Of a DNA stretch of 64,000 nucleotides, positions 23,481 to 32,219 are shown in pieces. The translations under genes and the position numbers were made by a program. The notes beneath the pieces were generated by a model. It saw nothing but the letters and a program-made list of their open reading frames with translations. It did no database searches and had not been told where the DNA came from. Each line of letters begins with the position of its first letter. Within the stretch, counting starts at the first letter, position 1. The DNA is from Cryptomeria japonica (taxonomy: Eukaryota; Streptophyta; Pinopsida; Cupressales; Cupressaceae): the NCBI RefSeq assembly GCF_030272615.1, contig NC_081410.1:568993152-569057151 (forward strand). Direction: 5' to 3'.

Positions 23481-24274
23481 TTTACAAAGTAAGATTAATC
23501 AAATCATGGAATTTCTATTATTTTTTAAAAAGATGACAAAAGAAAGTTTATGTTTGATCTTTTAGAGTTTTCAAACTATTAGAGAATCAAACTATAGATT
23601 ACTCTCAAATGCTTAGAAACTACTTCATCATTTTTATTTCTTATATAAATTTAGAATTTTTAAATATTATTTTAGTTATTTCGAGCTCGTCTTTGTCTCC
23701 TTCAAACATATGGACACACATATGTTTTTCTTTTTTTAGTACTTGTGGTTAGGCTAATTCTATTACAATTTTTTTTTGTTATTAGAATTGTTAATTTTTT
23801 TTGTTTTTGTATTTTAAAAAAACAAAAAAACTGAGATGCATGAATTTTATGTTTATAATAGATATTATTTACAAGAACATAATAATGAATACACAGATTT
23901 ACACTACAATATTATAACATATTAATAATCTAGTAATAAAAATTTAATACTTATTCTAATTAAATTGTAATATAAGAATCTTAATATTTATCTCTATGAG
24001 ACTAACCCTAACCTAACCTCTAATCTAACCATATCTCTAATGGGACCTTAACATAACTATAAACTAAATATTTAACCTATGTCTAACCTAACACCATCTT
24101 TAAACATAACCCTAAATTAACCATAATATTATCTCTAATTGAACTGTAGACTTAGTTATAATAATATATTAAATATATTGAATCTAACCTTTTAAAAATT
24201 TATATATATATGAATTTAGTTAGCTTAGCAATATCCTCATGCAATTTAATAATATAAAAAATTAATAATAAAAT
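23481..24274. other. AT-rich intergenic DNA, no gene seen
   Basis: Very AT-rich with homopolymer runs. A stretch at 24001-24130 has scattered CTAACC words but no regular telomere unit. Confidence 0.6.
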
Positions 24275-26010
24275 AATAAGAGGTGACCACTAACGATTAT
24301 GGTTGTTAAAAGAAAGACCATCTTGAAAACCAGAACCATTCCATCTGAGCCATAGTTTAATGGCTTCCCAAGTACGTCATATTCTCTTGGCAACAAAAGT
24401 TTCCTCTATGTGAACAACATCCTTCATAATCTATTGCTTCTTTTGGATTTCATTGTGTGACCTCTTTTTGCATCAATGTTTTAGATCACACTTTGTGATC
24501 CATCATCGGGATGTTCAGAGAATGCCAGGATAATAAAGAAGGTGAATAATGATAATCTATTGCAATTCACCTTCTTTATTATCCTGACATTCACTAAACA
24601 TCCTGATGATGGATCGCAGAGTGTGATCCGAAATGTTGATGCAAAAAAAAGTCACACAATCAAATCCAGAAGCAAAAATAGATTATCATTATGGATTGTG
24701 GAAATCTGATAATTTTAACATCCTTCATGGTAAGGAGGGTTTCAAAACCAATCCCCTTTCAAGCTGGTATGTGGACCATATAACCTAAAGAATATAATGC
24801 CTGAGAAACATCTTCTAGACCTCCAAGCCAAAAATGGCTCATATGACCCACTTAGCACATAGAGCGATCCCCTATTTCTATGCAAAAAAAACCAAGACTA
24901 CCAAAATCATGAGGGAGACAACAAAAATCCCATGCAACTCTATGGAAGCCAAAATGTGCAGGGGAGGAGGCCCACAAAAAATCCCATAAGAGCTTCTCAA
25001 GCTTTAGGTATGAAGCTTTCAAAGGAGCCCAACAAGAGGAATAATAAACATGGATAGCAGCCAGAACCTTGGAACAAATATTAAATTTCCCCACAAGAGA
25101 GAGAGGCTTAGTAATTGAGTAAGAAATTTTTTATTTTTATTTTGGCAAGGACCATATTCCATAGATCAATTGGGGACACTTGAAAGGAAAAAGGGATACC
25201 TAGAAATCTAAAAACTTTGCCATGATTAAGCCATTTATAACCAAATTGAAGCATCCATGAAGCCATAGGTAAGAAGTATTGTCGGTAAGATTGCATTTTG
25301 TGCCATTAAATAGCAAACCTAGAAGCCTGACAAAAAATATCAAGGCAATAAAGGGCCTCTTGAATATACTAGCCATCCTCAATGAGGGTGAGGAAGGAAT
25401 CATCTACAAAGTGACCATTGGTTAATTGAGCAGGAGGGCCAAAAGGAGTCCCTAAATAAGGTTTCTTAGATAAGGAAATACCCCTAACTCTACCAGTCGC
25501 AATGGGATTGACAAGAAGATACCCAAAGCCATCAACTGGGAGCACATACAAGGAAGGCACAAGAGGGAAACCTTGCCAGATAGATCTGAACAACCCAAAG
25601 GTAGGAGATTGAGAACCATTGATGGTGATGCACACAGAGGCATCCCCAAATAACATCTGCATAGACTAGATGAAACGAGGACCAAAGCCAAGATCTTGAA
25701 GCATGGCAAGAATGAACAACCACTAAATTCTATCATAGGCCTTTGCAAAATCAATCTTAAGAAATATTGTATTTTGTTTGGAGAGGCGAGCCCACTCCAT
25801 TCCATCCAACAGAACAATAATATTATCTAGAATGAATCTACATTTGATAAACCACATTTGCTCAGGTCACACAATCAAAGGAAGGAGATGCCTAATCTTT
25901 AAAGCCAAATCCTCAGCAATGATCTTACAAGAAACATTGAGGAGCGTGATGGGATGCCAATTGTAGATGTCTTTAGGATCCCCACAAATCAGATCTAAAA
26001 TCTTATTAGA
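24275..26010 (-). mobile_element. second L1-type LINE fragment (RT region)
   Basis: Minus-strand frames give IIVLLDGMEWARLS-like and RT segments, a palm motif HFVDDSFLTL (FVDD at 25399-25410), then GYKWLNHGKVFRFLGIPFSF and FNICSKVLAAIHVYYSSCWA, the RT-to-zf-RVT connection of plant L1s. The coding reads on to about 24280 through a foldback insertion at 24428-24716. Both ends are cut without visible tail, and frameshifts are numerous. It belongs to a different subfamily from the LINE at 11236-21060. Confidence 0.85.
24416..24728. mobile_element. foldback element copy 1 with 12-bp target duplication
   Basis: Element 24428-24716 (289 bp) is flanked by AACATCCTTCAT at 24416-24427 and 24717-24728. 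Most of it is one inverted repeat: the left arm (about 24428-24550) and right arm (about 24564-24700) pair through CACACAATCAAATCCAGAAG, GATCCATCATC-type and AATAAAGAAGGTGAAT segments. Removing it restores continuous LINE coding sequence, which confirms the insertion. No coding capacity. Confidence 0.85.
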
Positions 26011-27009
26011 ATTTTGGGTTTGAAATGAAAATATTTAGATGCAAATAAATTTCCAAATTTTGTGCCCTAGTTTGTAGATTTTTTTGTCTTTGTTCTTGGC
26101 ACCCATATTTGGGGATATTACATCATCATATGTGAGGTAGCATGTGTAACTCACTTGTAAATTACAAAATAATCACAAAATAAAACACAAAATCTCTAGG
26201 TTAGGACTTCCACCAGATAGAGCCACACCCATCCACACCAGTCCCTGAAGCTTTGACATCCACATTGGGCTTGGAGCTTAACTATGGCCAATGTAGATCA
26301 ATTAGAAGATTGGATCTATTATTTAAATTCTTCTAGATTATGTATAATTTAGTAAAGAAGTTAGGAGATAGAGAATTAGGATCCAAAACAATTTTTTCAT
26401 TCAATGGATAATAAACCTATGGTGGCCAATGAGCCTATGAATGTGGTTGGTGAAACAATTTGTAATCTACATGTAAGAGTTCCTATGGGCATGTCAAATT
26501 CCTATTTGAAATAATAAAGTTACATTTTCTTTCATCTCCTCTATTGTATTTGATTTAGTTGCAAGGTTGGATAGTCTATTCTAGACCCTCCATCCTTGAT
26601 TGCATCAATCCTACTCTCTCCTTTTTAGTATCTTGGTCCACAATAAATTCATTTCTTCGCTTCTATCACTCTTCATCTTTATTATGGATCATAGACTATG
26701 ATCTAGAACATTGATGAAGCAAAAATACAAAATCAAACCTAGAAACTAAATAAAATAGCCTTAATGGATTGTGGAAACTTGATATCATTAAAAGGTTTTA
26801 GAATATAAATTTGATGATGAGACACCATGTTCAAAAGAGGCCTAGAACCCTTGATCTAGAATGGAAAAGGTTTATACAACTACATATGATCTTGATAAGA
26901 TGGTAAAACCCCTATTTAATCCTTTTAGCTTCCATGGTTAGTTGAATAGTAATAGTTTGTAACTATTAGACTAAATGTTTATAGGATTAAGAACTAGAAT
27001 AAAATATAA
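26011..27009. other. intergenic DNA with a degenerate foldback half-copy
   Basis: No gene seen. At about 26685-26800 the sequence ATTGATGAAGCAAAAATACA...AATCAAACC...ATGGATTGTGGAAA is clearly related to the right arm and end of the foldback element at 24428-24716, but its left arm is not recognisable. Confidence 0.55.
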
Positions 27010-27470
27010 TGATTTAGAACTCTTTTTAATGACTCAAATAGAAATTATAATTAAAAGCCAATTAGTTAGCATTCAATTATTAAAAAAGATAATCTAGATG
27101 CCCAATTCTAGGGTATTTCAATTTAATCACTAGATACTCAAAAGTATTACAGGGTTTTTTGTTATCTCTTAGAACTATTTTTTCGTTCTTCTTGATTTGA
27201 CTATCAATATCAAGGTAGGAAAATAGGTAACTAAGATAAAAAGGTGAGACTCATTAACAAATATAGCATACCTATATTTCAATAGATTGAGATGAAACAT
27301 CATCTTCTTATTTAGCCTCTACTCAAGTTAGGAGGGTACTTCTTAGATATATGCATGGAAATGGATGAACAAAAGGAGTCAAAAGTGACCACATTTTTTA
27401 AATTTGTATAATTATTTTAGATGAGAAATTGAAAATAACCATATTTTAGAGTTGAAGATATAACAAGAAT
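27010..27470 (-). other. inverted piece of duplicon block X, copy C
   Basis: The reverse complement of this segment matches 10385-10680 and 43755-44240 (for example CACTTTTGACTCCTTTTGTT, GAAGTACCCTCCTAA, CCTATTTTCCTACCTTGATA). The adjoining block Y at 27471 is in normal orientation. Block X was therefore inverted here relative to block Y. Confidence 0.75.
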
Positions 27471-27975
27471 CATACTAATACAAAATGTTTCACAAACTAA
27501 GAGTAATTAATGGGAGAATGATTATTGATTTGCAATGAATACATATTAAATTTATGTTATCTATGCACATGATATTCTTTAGTACATGCTCAAAATTACA
27601 TGCTCATGCAAGTTTCCATCTAATTTTAAGCACATTTTAATAAAATGATACAAAATATTAAAATTAGAGTATAAATCTTCTATACCATCAAGAACTAATA
27701 ATAATTTGAAATTATTACATAATATTCATACAAATTTCCATCTAATTTTAAGCTCATTTTAATAATATGATACAATCTGTTCTAATATTGAACTTTATTC
27801 TATGATCCTTTCATTTATTACACATACCTTGTATTCTCAAGGTATATCTTTATTTTATAAATACTTATTCACCAACCTTCAAACAAACACTCGGTCAATA
27901 TTTCACACTTATTATTATATACTACCACCTTGGACTTAACTCTAAAAACATATGCAATATATGTGGGGAGCGCCC
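27471..27975. other. duplicon block Y, copy C
   Basis: Direct-orientation match to 21540-22065: GAATGATTATTGATTTGC, CATGCAAGTTTCCATCTAA and ACCACCTTGGACTTAACTCT just before the P450 stop codon. It is the 3' flank of P450 copy 2. No gene. Confidence 0.75.
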
Positions 27976-29316
27976 CTAGTATATGGGATGTGGGAGACGT
28001 GGCGTCGGGATTGCTCTCAAGTCTGCAGCCTTCCTTAATGTAATTACAAAAACATCGCTCATGTCCATCGTCTCACAGCTCATCCAATCCGGAAGTTTCC
28101 ACTCAAATGAGTGAATTAAAGAAGCCAAAACCAAATGAACCATACGACTTGCCAATGGAAGCCCCGGACAAATCTTTCTTCCCACTCCGAATGGAATCAG
28201 CTCGAAGTCTTGTCCCCTGTAATCTATCTTGCTATTCGACTCACCCTCTAAAACCCTTTCGGGCGTAAATTTCAAAGGATTCTTCCAAATTGCAGGGTCC
28301 CTTCCCATAGCCCACACGTTCACCATCACCTGGGTGTCCTTGGGTATAACAAATCCTCCAATCTCGCAGCTGCTTGTGGCTTTGTGGGGGAGAAGCAGAG
28401 GACCCGTCGTGCGCAATCGGTATACTTCTTTCACGGCTGCATGCAGAGACGGCAGACAATCCAAGTCAGATTCTTCCACTTTCCGGTTGCAACCAACTAC
28501 TTCATCCAGTTCTTGACGGGCTCGGTTTAATTTCTGTGGATTGCGAATCAATTCTGCCATGGCCCATTCTATTGTTGTAGTGGTCGTCTCAGTACCTGCA
28601 ATGAACAATTCCTGAAACCAGAGAGCACAATAAGAGGTCTGGAAAATAGCAGAGATATATTTATATACCCTAATTAATTTGCTTTTAATCTTTTCAGTAC
28701 TAACAGCTATTAATGCTCGAACAGCAACAAGAGTGAAATCTTCAGTTCTGGAATCCAGCAGAACATCGAGAAAATCCTTGTCCGAGTCCTTACGCTGAAC
28801 GCTTTGGCTGAGCCTTTTCTGTATGAATGTATCAGAAAAGCCATACAATTCCTTGAAAAGCCTGTCCATCTCACGAGACACTCGCTGGGGGTCGAGGAAC
28901 CGGAGAAACGGGAAAAATTCCACCAAATTGGGCTTTCCGGCGACCACCATCAATTCACAGATGGTATCTTTGAGCCCCGCAGAAGCTGGATTGTGCGGGT
29001 CACAGACACTTGTGCTGAAAATAATGCTGCCTAACAAAATCAGAGACGTGCAGAACACCGTATGCGCAATGTTCACAACCTTTCCCTTGTCCTCGAATAT
29101 GAGCCAAATCGTGCTAAATACTTGATCCCTTCTGAGATGTTGCAGAGCTTCCACTCTTTTTTGGGCTGAAGAGTTGAACAGTTGAAATGCGACGGAGATT
29201 GCACCAGTAAGGACCATAATCAGCCCAAATTAGCGAGGACTTGTTATGTGAAGGAGATTTGTGTGCCTCTGTCACCATCCGCCCCGCAAGATGTTGTCGT
29301 GCGTTTGAAAGACCTC

Positions 29317-29321
29317 CTTGG
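29317..29321. repeat. target site duplication of EXO70-bearing element, left
   Basis: CTTGG before the LTR; repeated at 31956-31960. P450 copy 3 carries the unduplicated site at about 57421-57425. Confidence 0.95.
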
Positions 29322-29584
29322 TGTTGGGATGCGAAGCCCAATGGTCACGACCTTTCGTCTTCTCCAGACTCTTCATTTCAAACCTTAATGTGAATGTGTA
29401 TATAGACATGTACAGTCATGTATTGTACTGTGTTGTATTTGTATTATTCATTAATAGAAGAACTCCCTGCGTTTCTGGTGGACGTAGCCACTTAGTGGTG
29501 AACCACATTAAACTTGTGTTTTGTGTTTATGTTATTAGCTTTCTGCTGTTTTGTATTAATTTCTTTGCTCATTTATAACTAACA
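29322..29584 (+). repeat. 5' LTR, 263 bp
   Basis: TGTTGGGATGCGAAGC to ATAACTAACA. The two LTRs differ only at CG/TG or A/G transition positions, pointing to a fairly recent insertion. Confidence 0.95.
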
Positions 29585-29586
29585 AT

Positions 29587-29598
29587 TGGTATCAGAGC
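29587..29598 (+). promoter_or_regulatory. primer binding site, initiator tRNA-Met
   Basis: TGGTATCAGAGC two bases after the LTR, the standard plant PBS for tRNA-iMet. Confidence 0.95.
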
Positions 29599-29620
29599 TA
29601 CAGTGAAATGTTGAGCAGAG

Positions 29621-31423
29621 ATGGGATCCGATTGGATAGTTGATCCCGGATCTGGGTGCCCCTACTTTGTGTTTGATCCCGGAGCTGGGTGCTTTTATGT
29701 TATCGATAAAAAGGCTGAAGATTCAGAGGATGAAGCTGATTCAGATGATGAAGTCGAATCAGTCATCGAAAAATTTCTTGGCAGTCTAGACTCGGAAGAG
29801 AGTGATGTCCAAGTGGAGGTTGAAACCAAACGACAATGGTGGGATGGCTGGGAAAAGGAGGACACTTCATCTGAAGAAGAAGAGGGCTTGTTGTATTCGC
29901 TATTTGAAGAAGAAGAGACTGGTTTGTTTGCCTTCCAAGATAAGGAAGATGCCTCCCGGGGTGAGGAGGATGCAGTCTCAAAATTGGCGAATGAAGATGA
30001 CCCTGAAGAAGGTGAGGCCTACAGCTCGAAACATTACCTATACAAACAAATTGACAAACTGCGGGAGGAAAATTTAATTCTCGCAAAGCGAATATGCCGT
30101 ATGGAAGATGAAATGGCAGAATTGAAAGAGAAATTTATGAAAGAGTGGGAGTTTTCTGTAGAAAAAAGAAATAAAGAGTTGAAGAAAGAATTGGTTGAGG
30201 TCCATTCTATTTTTACGGAGTTGGGCATAGATTGCAAGGAAGAAAATAAGGAGTGCGGGACTCGAAATAAGGGGATAAGGCATTCGGTTTGCTACTTGAG
30301 GCCCATATGCGAATCGGCACGTTACCCGCCTTCGCAATCAGAGAGGTTTGGAATTGTGGAAACAAAGGACCTGGAGGGGTCTGATCACAGTAGATCATTT
30401 CAGTTCTCACAGGTGGGAATTAATAATGTTAATGCCAATCATTTGTTTGAACAGGCCAAGATGAAGGCACCGTGTTTTGATTATATTGAAGCTATAGAAG
30501 CTTCTCATGTGGAGCAAACGACTCAGGACAATCCACTGGTGTCACGGAAGTGCTGGTTGGAGCCCGTGAAAGTGATGTGGGAGAATAAGGATGTGGGTGG
30601 TGAGAAGTGTGCCATTACTATGGCTTTGGCATCTACATATATTGCAAAAGTAGAAGTGATATCTGCTCCGATTGTTGTTGAAGTTGTGCGGCTCACAAAG
30701 TCCAGCAAAAGTTTTAGAGGAGAGACTGAGATTCTGGTTAAAGGCCGAGATTACGAGCATTGGCTTATTGCAAAAGAGTTTCCTGATACATTGCCCACAT
30801 GCGAGGAAAAAGAATACTCTGCCGAAGAATTTGATGGCCAGGACATGGTGCATGAAATAGGCCAAACTAGTACAAAAGTAGTAATAGCCCAGAATGGTGG
30901 AGCAGTAGAAATCAAGCGAATTGTGGATGGAAAAATGGAAAATCTTCATGAAGCTCACGACTTCCTTGAAACGCCTGTGCACACCCCTATTTTTGTAATG
31001 CTAGTAGAGGAATTAGAGCCTACTGGAGAAATTGTCGGGCTCATTCACGACTACATAAGGACCATGTATCTATCCACGAGAGAAGAAGAGGAGAGGGCTC
31101 ATGTGGAGCATACGGTTTTATTACGGGCCATGGATATATTGCCTTCCAATAGAACCTACATTGCATTTTTGTTTTTACCTGGGGCAGTGGTCGAGAAGTT
31201 GCAAGGGGTTTTTGAGAGATTGACCGTGTATAATCAGCCTCAGCAGTGTATTGATGTTTATGTGGATTTACGGGGCAGAAATAGCTGGGATAGTTTGGAA
31301 GCATTGATTTTGGATTATCTCGATATTGAGTTCAGCAGCATGTTGACTGTAGATGCATGGTGCAAGGTTTTGGAATTTGGTGTGAAGCACTCGTTGGAGG
31401 CAGAGTTGAGGAGCTTTGGATAG
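29621..31423 (+). CDS. retroelement ORF with EXO70-like C-terminal region (600 aa)
   Basis: ATG at 29621, 36 bp after the LTR. The N-terminus has a tandem motif (VDPGSGCPYFV, then FDPGAGCFYVI). Then comes an acidic Asp/Glu/Ser-rich stretch (about residues 33-130), a predicted coiled coil (about 140-205, KLREENLILAKR...MAELKEKFM) and a middle part I do not recognise. About residues 515-600 resemble plant EXO70, the exocyst vesicle-tethering subunit: FLPGAVVEKLQ, QQCIDVYVDLRG, SLEALILDYL and WCKVLEFGVKHSLEAE align with the LPSAVV...CxxVYxxxR...SLxxLGV...WxxxxxxAVKxLFxxE order of that family. No gag or pol motif. The frame ends at TAG 31421-31423 but reopens at once in the same phase to 31630. 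EXO70 assignment is by eye and moderate. Confidence 0.6.
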   Translation: MGSDWIVDPGSGCPYFVFDPGAGCFYVIDKKAEDSEDEADSDDEVESVIEKFLGSLDSEESDVQVEVETKRQWWDGWEKEDTSSEEEEGLLYSLFEEEETGLFAFQDKEDASRGEEDAVSKLANEDDPEEGEAYSSKHYLYKQIDKLREENLILAKRICRMEDEMAELKEKFMKEWEFSVEKRNKELKKELVEVHSIFTELGIDCKEENKECGTRNKGIRHSVCYLRPICESARYPPSQSERFGIVETKDLEGSDHSRSFQFSQVGINNVNANHLFEQAKMKAPCFDYIEAIEASHVEQTTQDNPLVSRKCWLEPVKVMWENKDVGGEKCAITMALASTYIAKVEVISAPIVVEVVRLTKSSKSFRGETEILVKGRDYEHWLIAKEFPDTLPTCEEKEYSAEEFDGQDMVHEIGQTSTKVVIAQNGGAVEIKRIVDGKMENLHEAHDFLETPVHTPIFVMLVEELEPTGEIVGLIHDYIRTMYLSTREEEERAHVEHTVLLRAMDILPSNRTYIAFLFLPGAVVEKLQGVFERLTVYNQPQQCIDVYVDLRGRNSWDSLEALILDYLDIEFSSMLTVDAWCKVLEFGVKHSLEAELRSFG

Positions 31424-31630
31424 AGCAGTGTTAACATCAAGGTGCATGAGATGTACAGTTCACTAGACAATGCTCTACAAGGTGGACTGACTGAGAATGA
31501 GTTTGTGTTTCATGAAGTAATAAGCACTAATGTTTTTGACTGCGATTTGGTTTGGAGAAGACTGATTCGTACAGTCTGTGAGCAAAATCTGGCGAAATTG
31601 AAGTCTTTGATGCACCCAATTGCGAGGTGA
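31424..31630 (+). pseudogene. in-frame continuation of the EXO70-like ORF after a TAG
   Basis: Same codon phase as 29621-31423. After the TAG it reads SSVNIKVHEMYSSLDNAL and ends ...KLKSLMHPIAR before TGA. The lack of any frame break suggests that the ancestral ORF was about 670 codons and that the TAG is a recent nonsense mutation in this copy. Confidence 0.6.
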
Positions 31631-31692
31631 AGAATTAGAAATGCAGGGAATGTTGAGGCATGGCTGTGCCAATTGAGCTTCAAGTGGGAGAT

Positions 31693-31955
31693 TGTTGGGA
31701 TGTGAAGCCCAATGGTCACGACCTTTCGTCTTCTCCAGACTCTTCATTTCAAACCTTAATGTGAATGTGTATATAGACATGTGCAGTCATGTATTGTACT
31801 GTGTTGTATTTGTATTATTCATTAATAGAAGAACTCCCTGTGTTTCTGGTGGACGTAGCCACTTAGTGGTGAACCACGTTAAACTTGTGTTTTGTGTTTA
31901 TGTTATTAGCTTTCTACTGTTTTGTATTAATTTCTTTGCTCATTTATAACTAACA
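31693..31955 (+). repeat. 3' LTR, 263 bp
   Basis: TGTTGGGATGTGAAGC to ATAACTAACA, followed by CTTGG (31956-31960). Confidence 0.95.
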
Positions 31956-32219
31956 CTTGGCCATGGCAGGAGAGGAAACCACCACTACTGTTCTCATGCC
32001 CAGACGGAGAGTCATCAGTGGACCGTATTTGTGAGAGAGGGCATAGAGAGACTCGTGAGGCCTTTTCCCCAGCTGAAGCAGATTTCCCAGTATAGGCCAA
32101 CCGCTAGGCCCAGGGGGCAGAGAAAGCCTCTGCTCTCTTCTCCATAGAAAGAAGAAGAACAATATCAGTGAAGTAGCAGTAAGAAGCACAGTGTACCAAG
32201 AAAACAGAGGAATATCCAT

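Larger units (their letters stand above)
29322..31955 (+). mobile_element. non-autonomous LTR retrotransposon carrying an EXO70-like ORF (2634 bp)
   Basis: LTRs of 263 bp (29322-29584 and 31693-31955) differ at 5 bases. TGGTATCAGAGC (29587-29598) is a perfect initiator tRNA-Met PBS, and CAAGTGGGAGAT precedes the 3' LTR as PPT. The 2.1-kb interior holds one long plus-strand ORF and no protease, integrase, RT or RNase H. It must have been moved by another element's proteins, by PBS and PPT type probably a copia. It sits in P450 exon 1 in the opposite orientation to the gene, with a 5-bp duplication. Confidence 0.95.
27976..32219 (-). pseudogene. cytochrome P450 copy 2, CYP71 clan (CYP76-like), interrupted
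   Basis: A-type plant P450, an ER-anchored haem-thiolate monooxygenase; substrate unknown. Exon 1 is split into 31961-32219 (membrane anchor, LPPGPSGWPILGN hinge) and 28705-29321; the intron is 28612-28704 (GTTAGT...TTTCAG); exon 2 is 27976-28611. Visible motifs: I-helix AGTETT, K-helix KEVYRLR, PERV (paralog has PERF), haem loop PFGVGRKICPG, end PTPRLPHPIY. A 2634-bp LTR element interrupts exon 1 after the MAK region with duplication CTTGG. Independently, one extra base near 29150-29160 (T-run before GGGCTGAAG) shifts the frame. The 93-bp intron has no stop in frame, so an ORF of 413 codons reads through it. CYP76-like is by similarity of overall sequence; subfamily is not certain. Confidence 0.9.

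Noticed and set aside
22821-23565. Six long overlapping frames of Tyr/Ile/His repeats on both strands
   Set aside because: They are translations of the TA/TATG microsatellite, with no start context, domain or bias.
24001-24130. Interstitial telomere-like DNA (CTAACCCTAACCTAACC words)
   Set aside because: Units are irregular and not the plant CCCTAAA heptamer; chance low-complexity AT-rich sequence is enough.
27976-29217. A 413-aa intact, intronless P450 gene
   Set aside because: The apparent ATG lies in a frameshifted stretch, the N-terminus is missing behind a retroelement and the frame reads through a spliced intron; it is part of a pseudogene.
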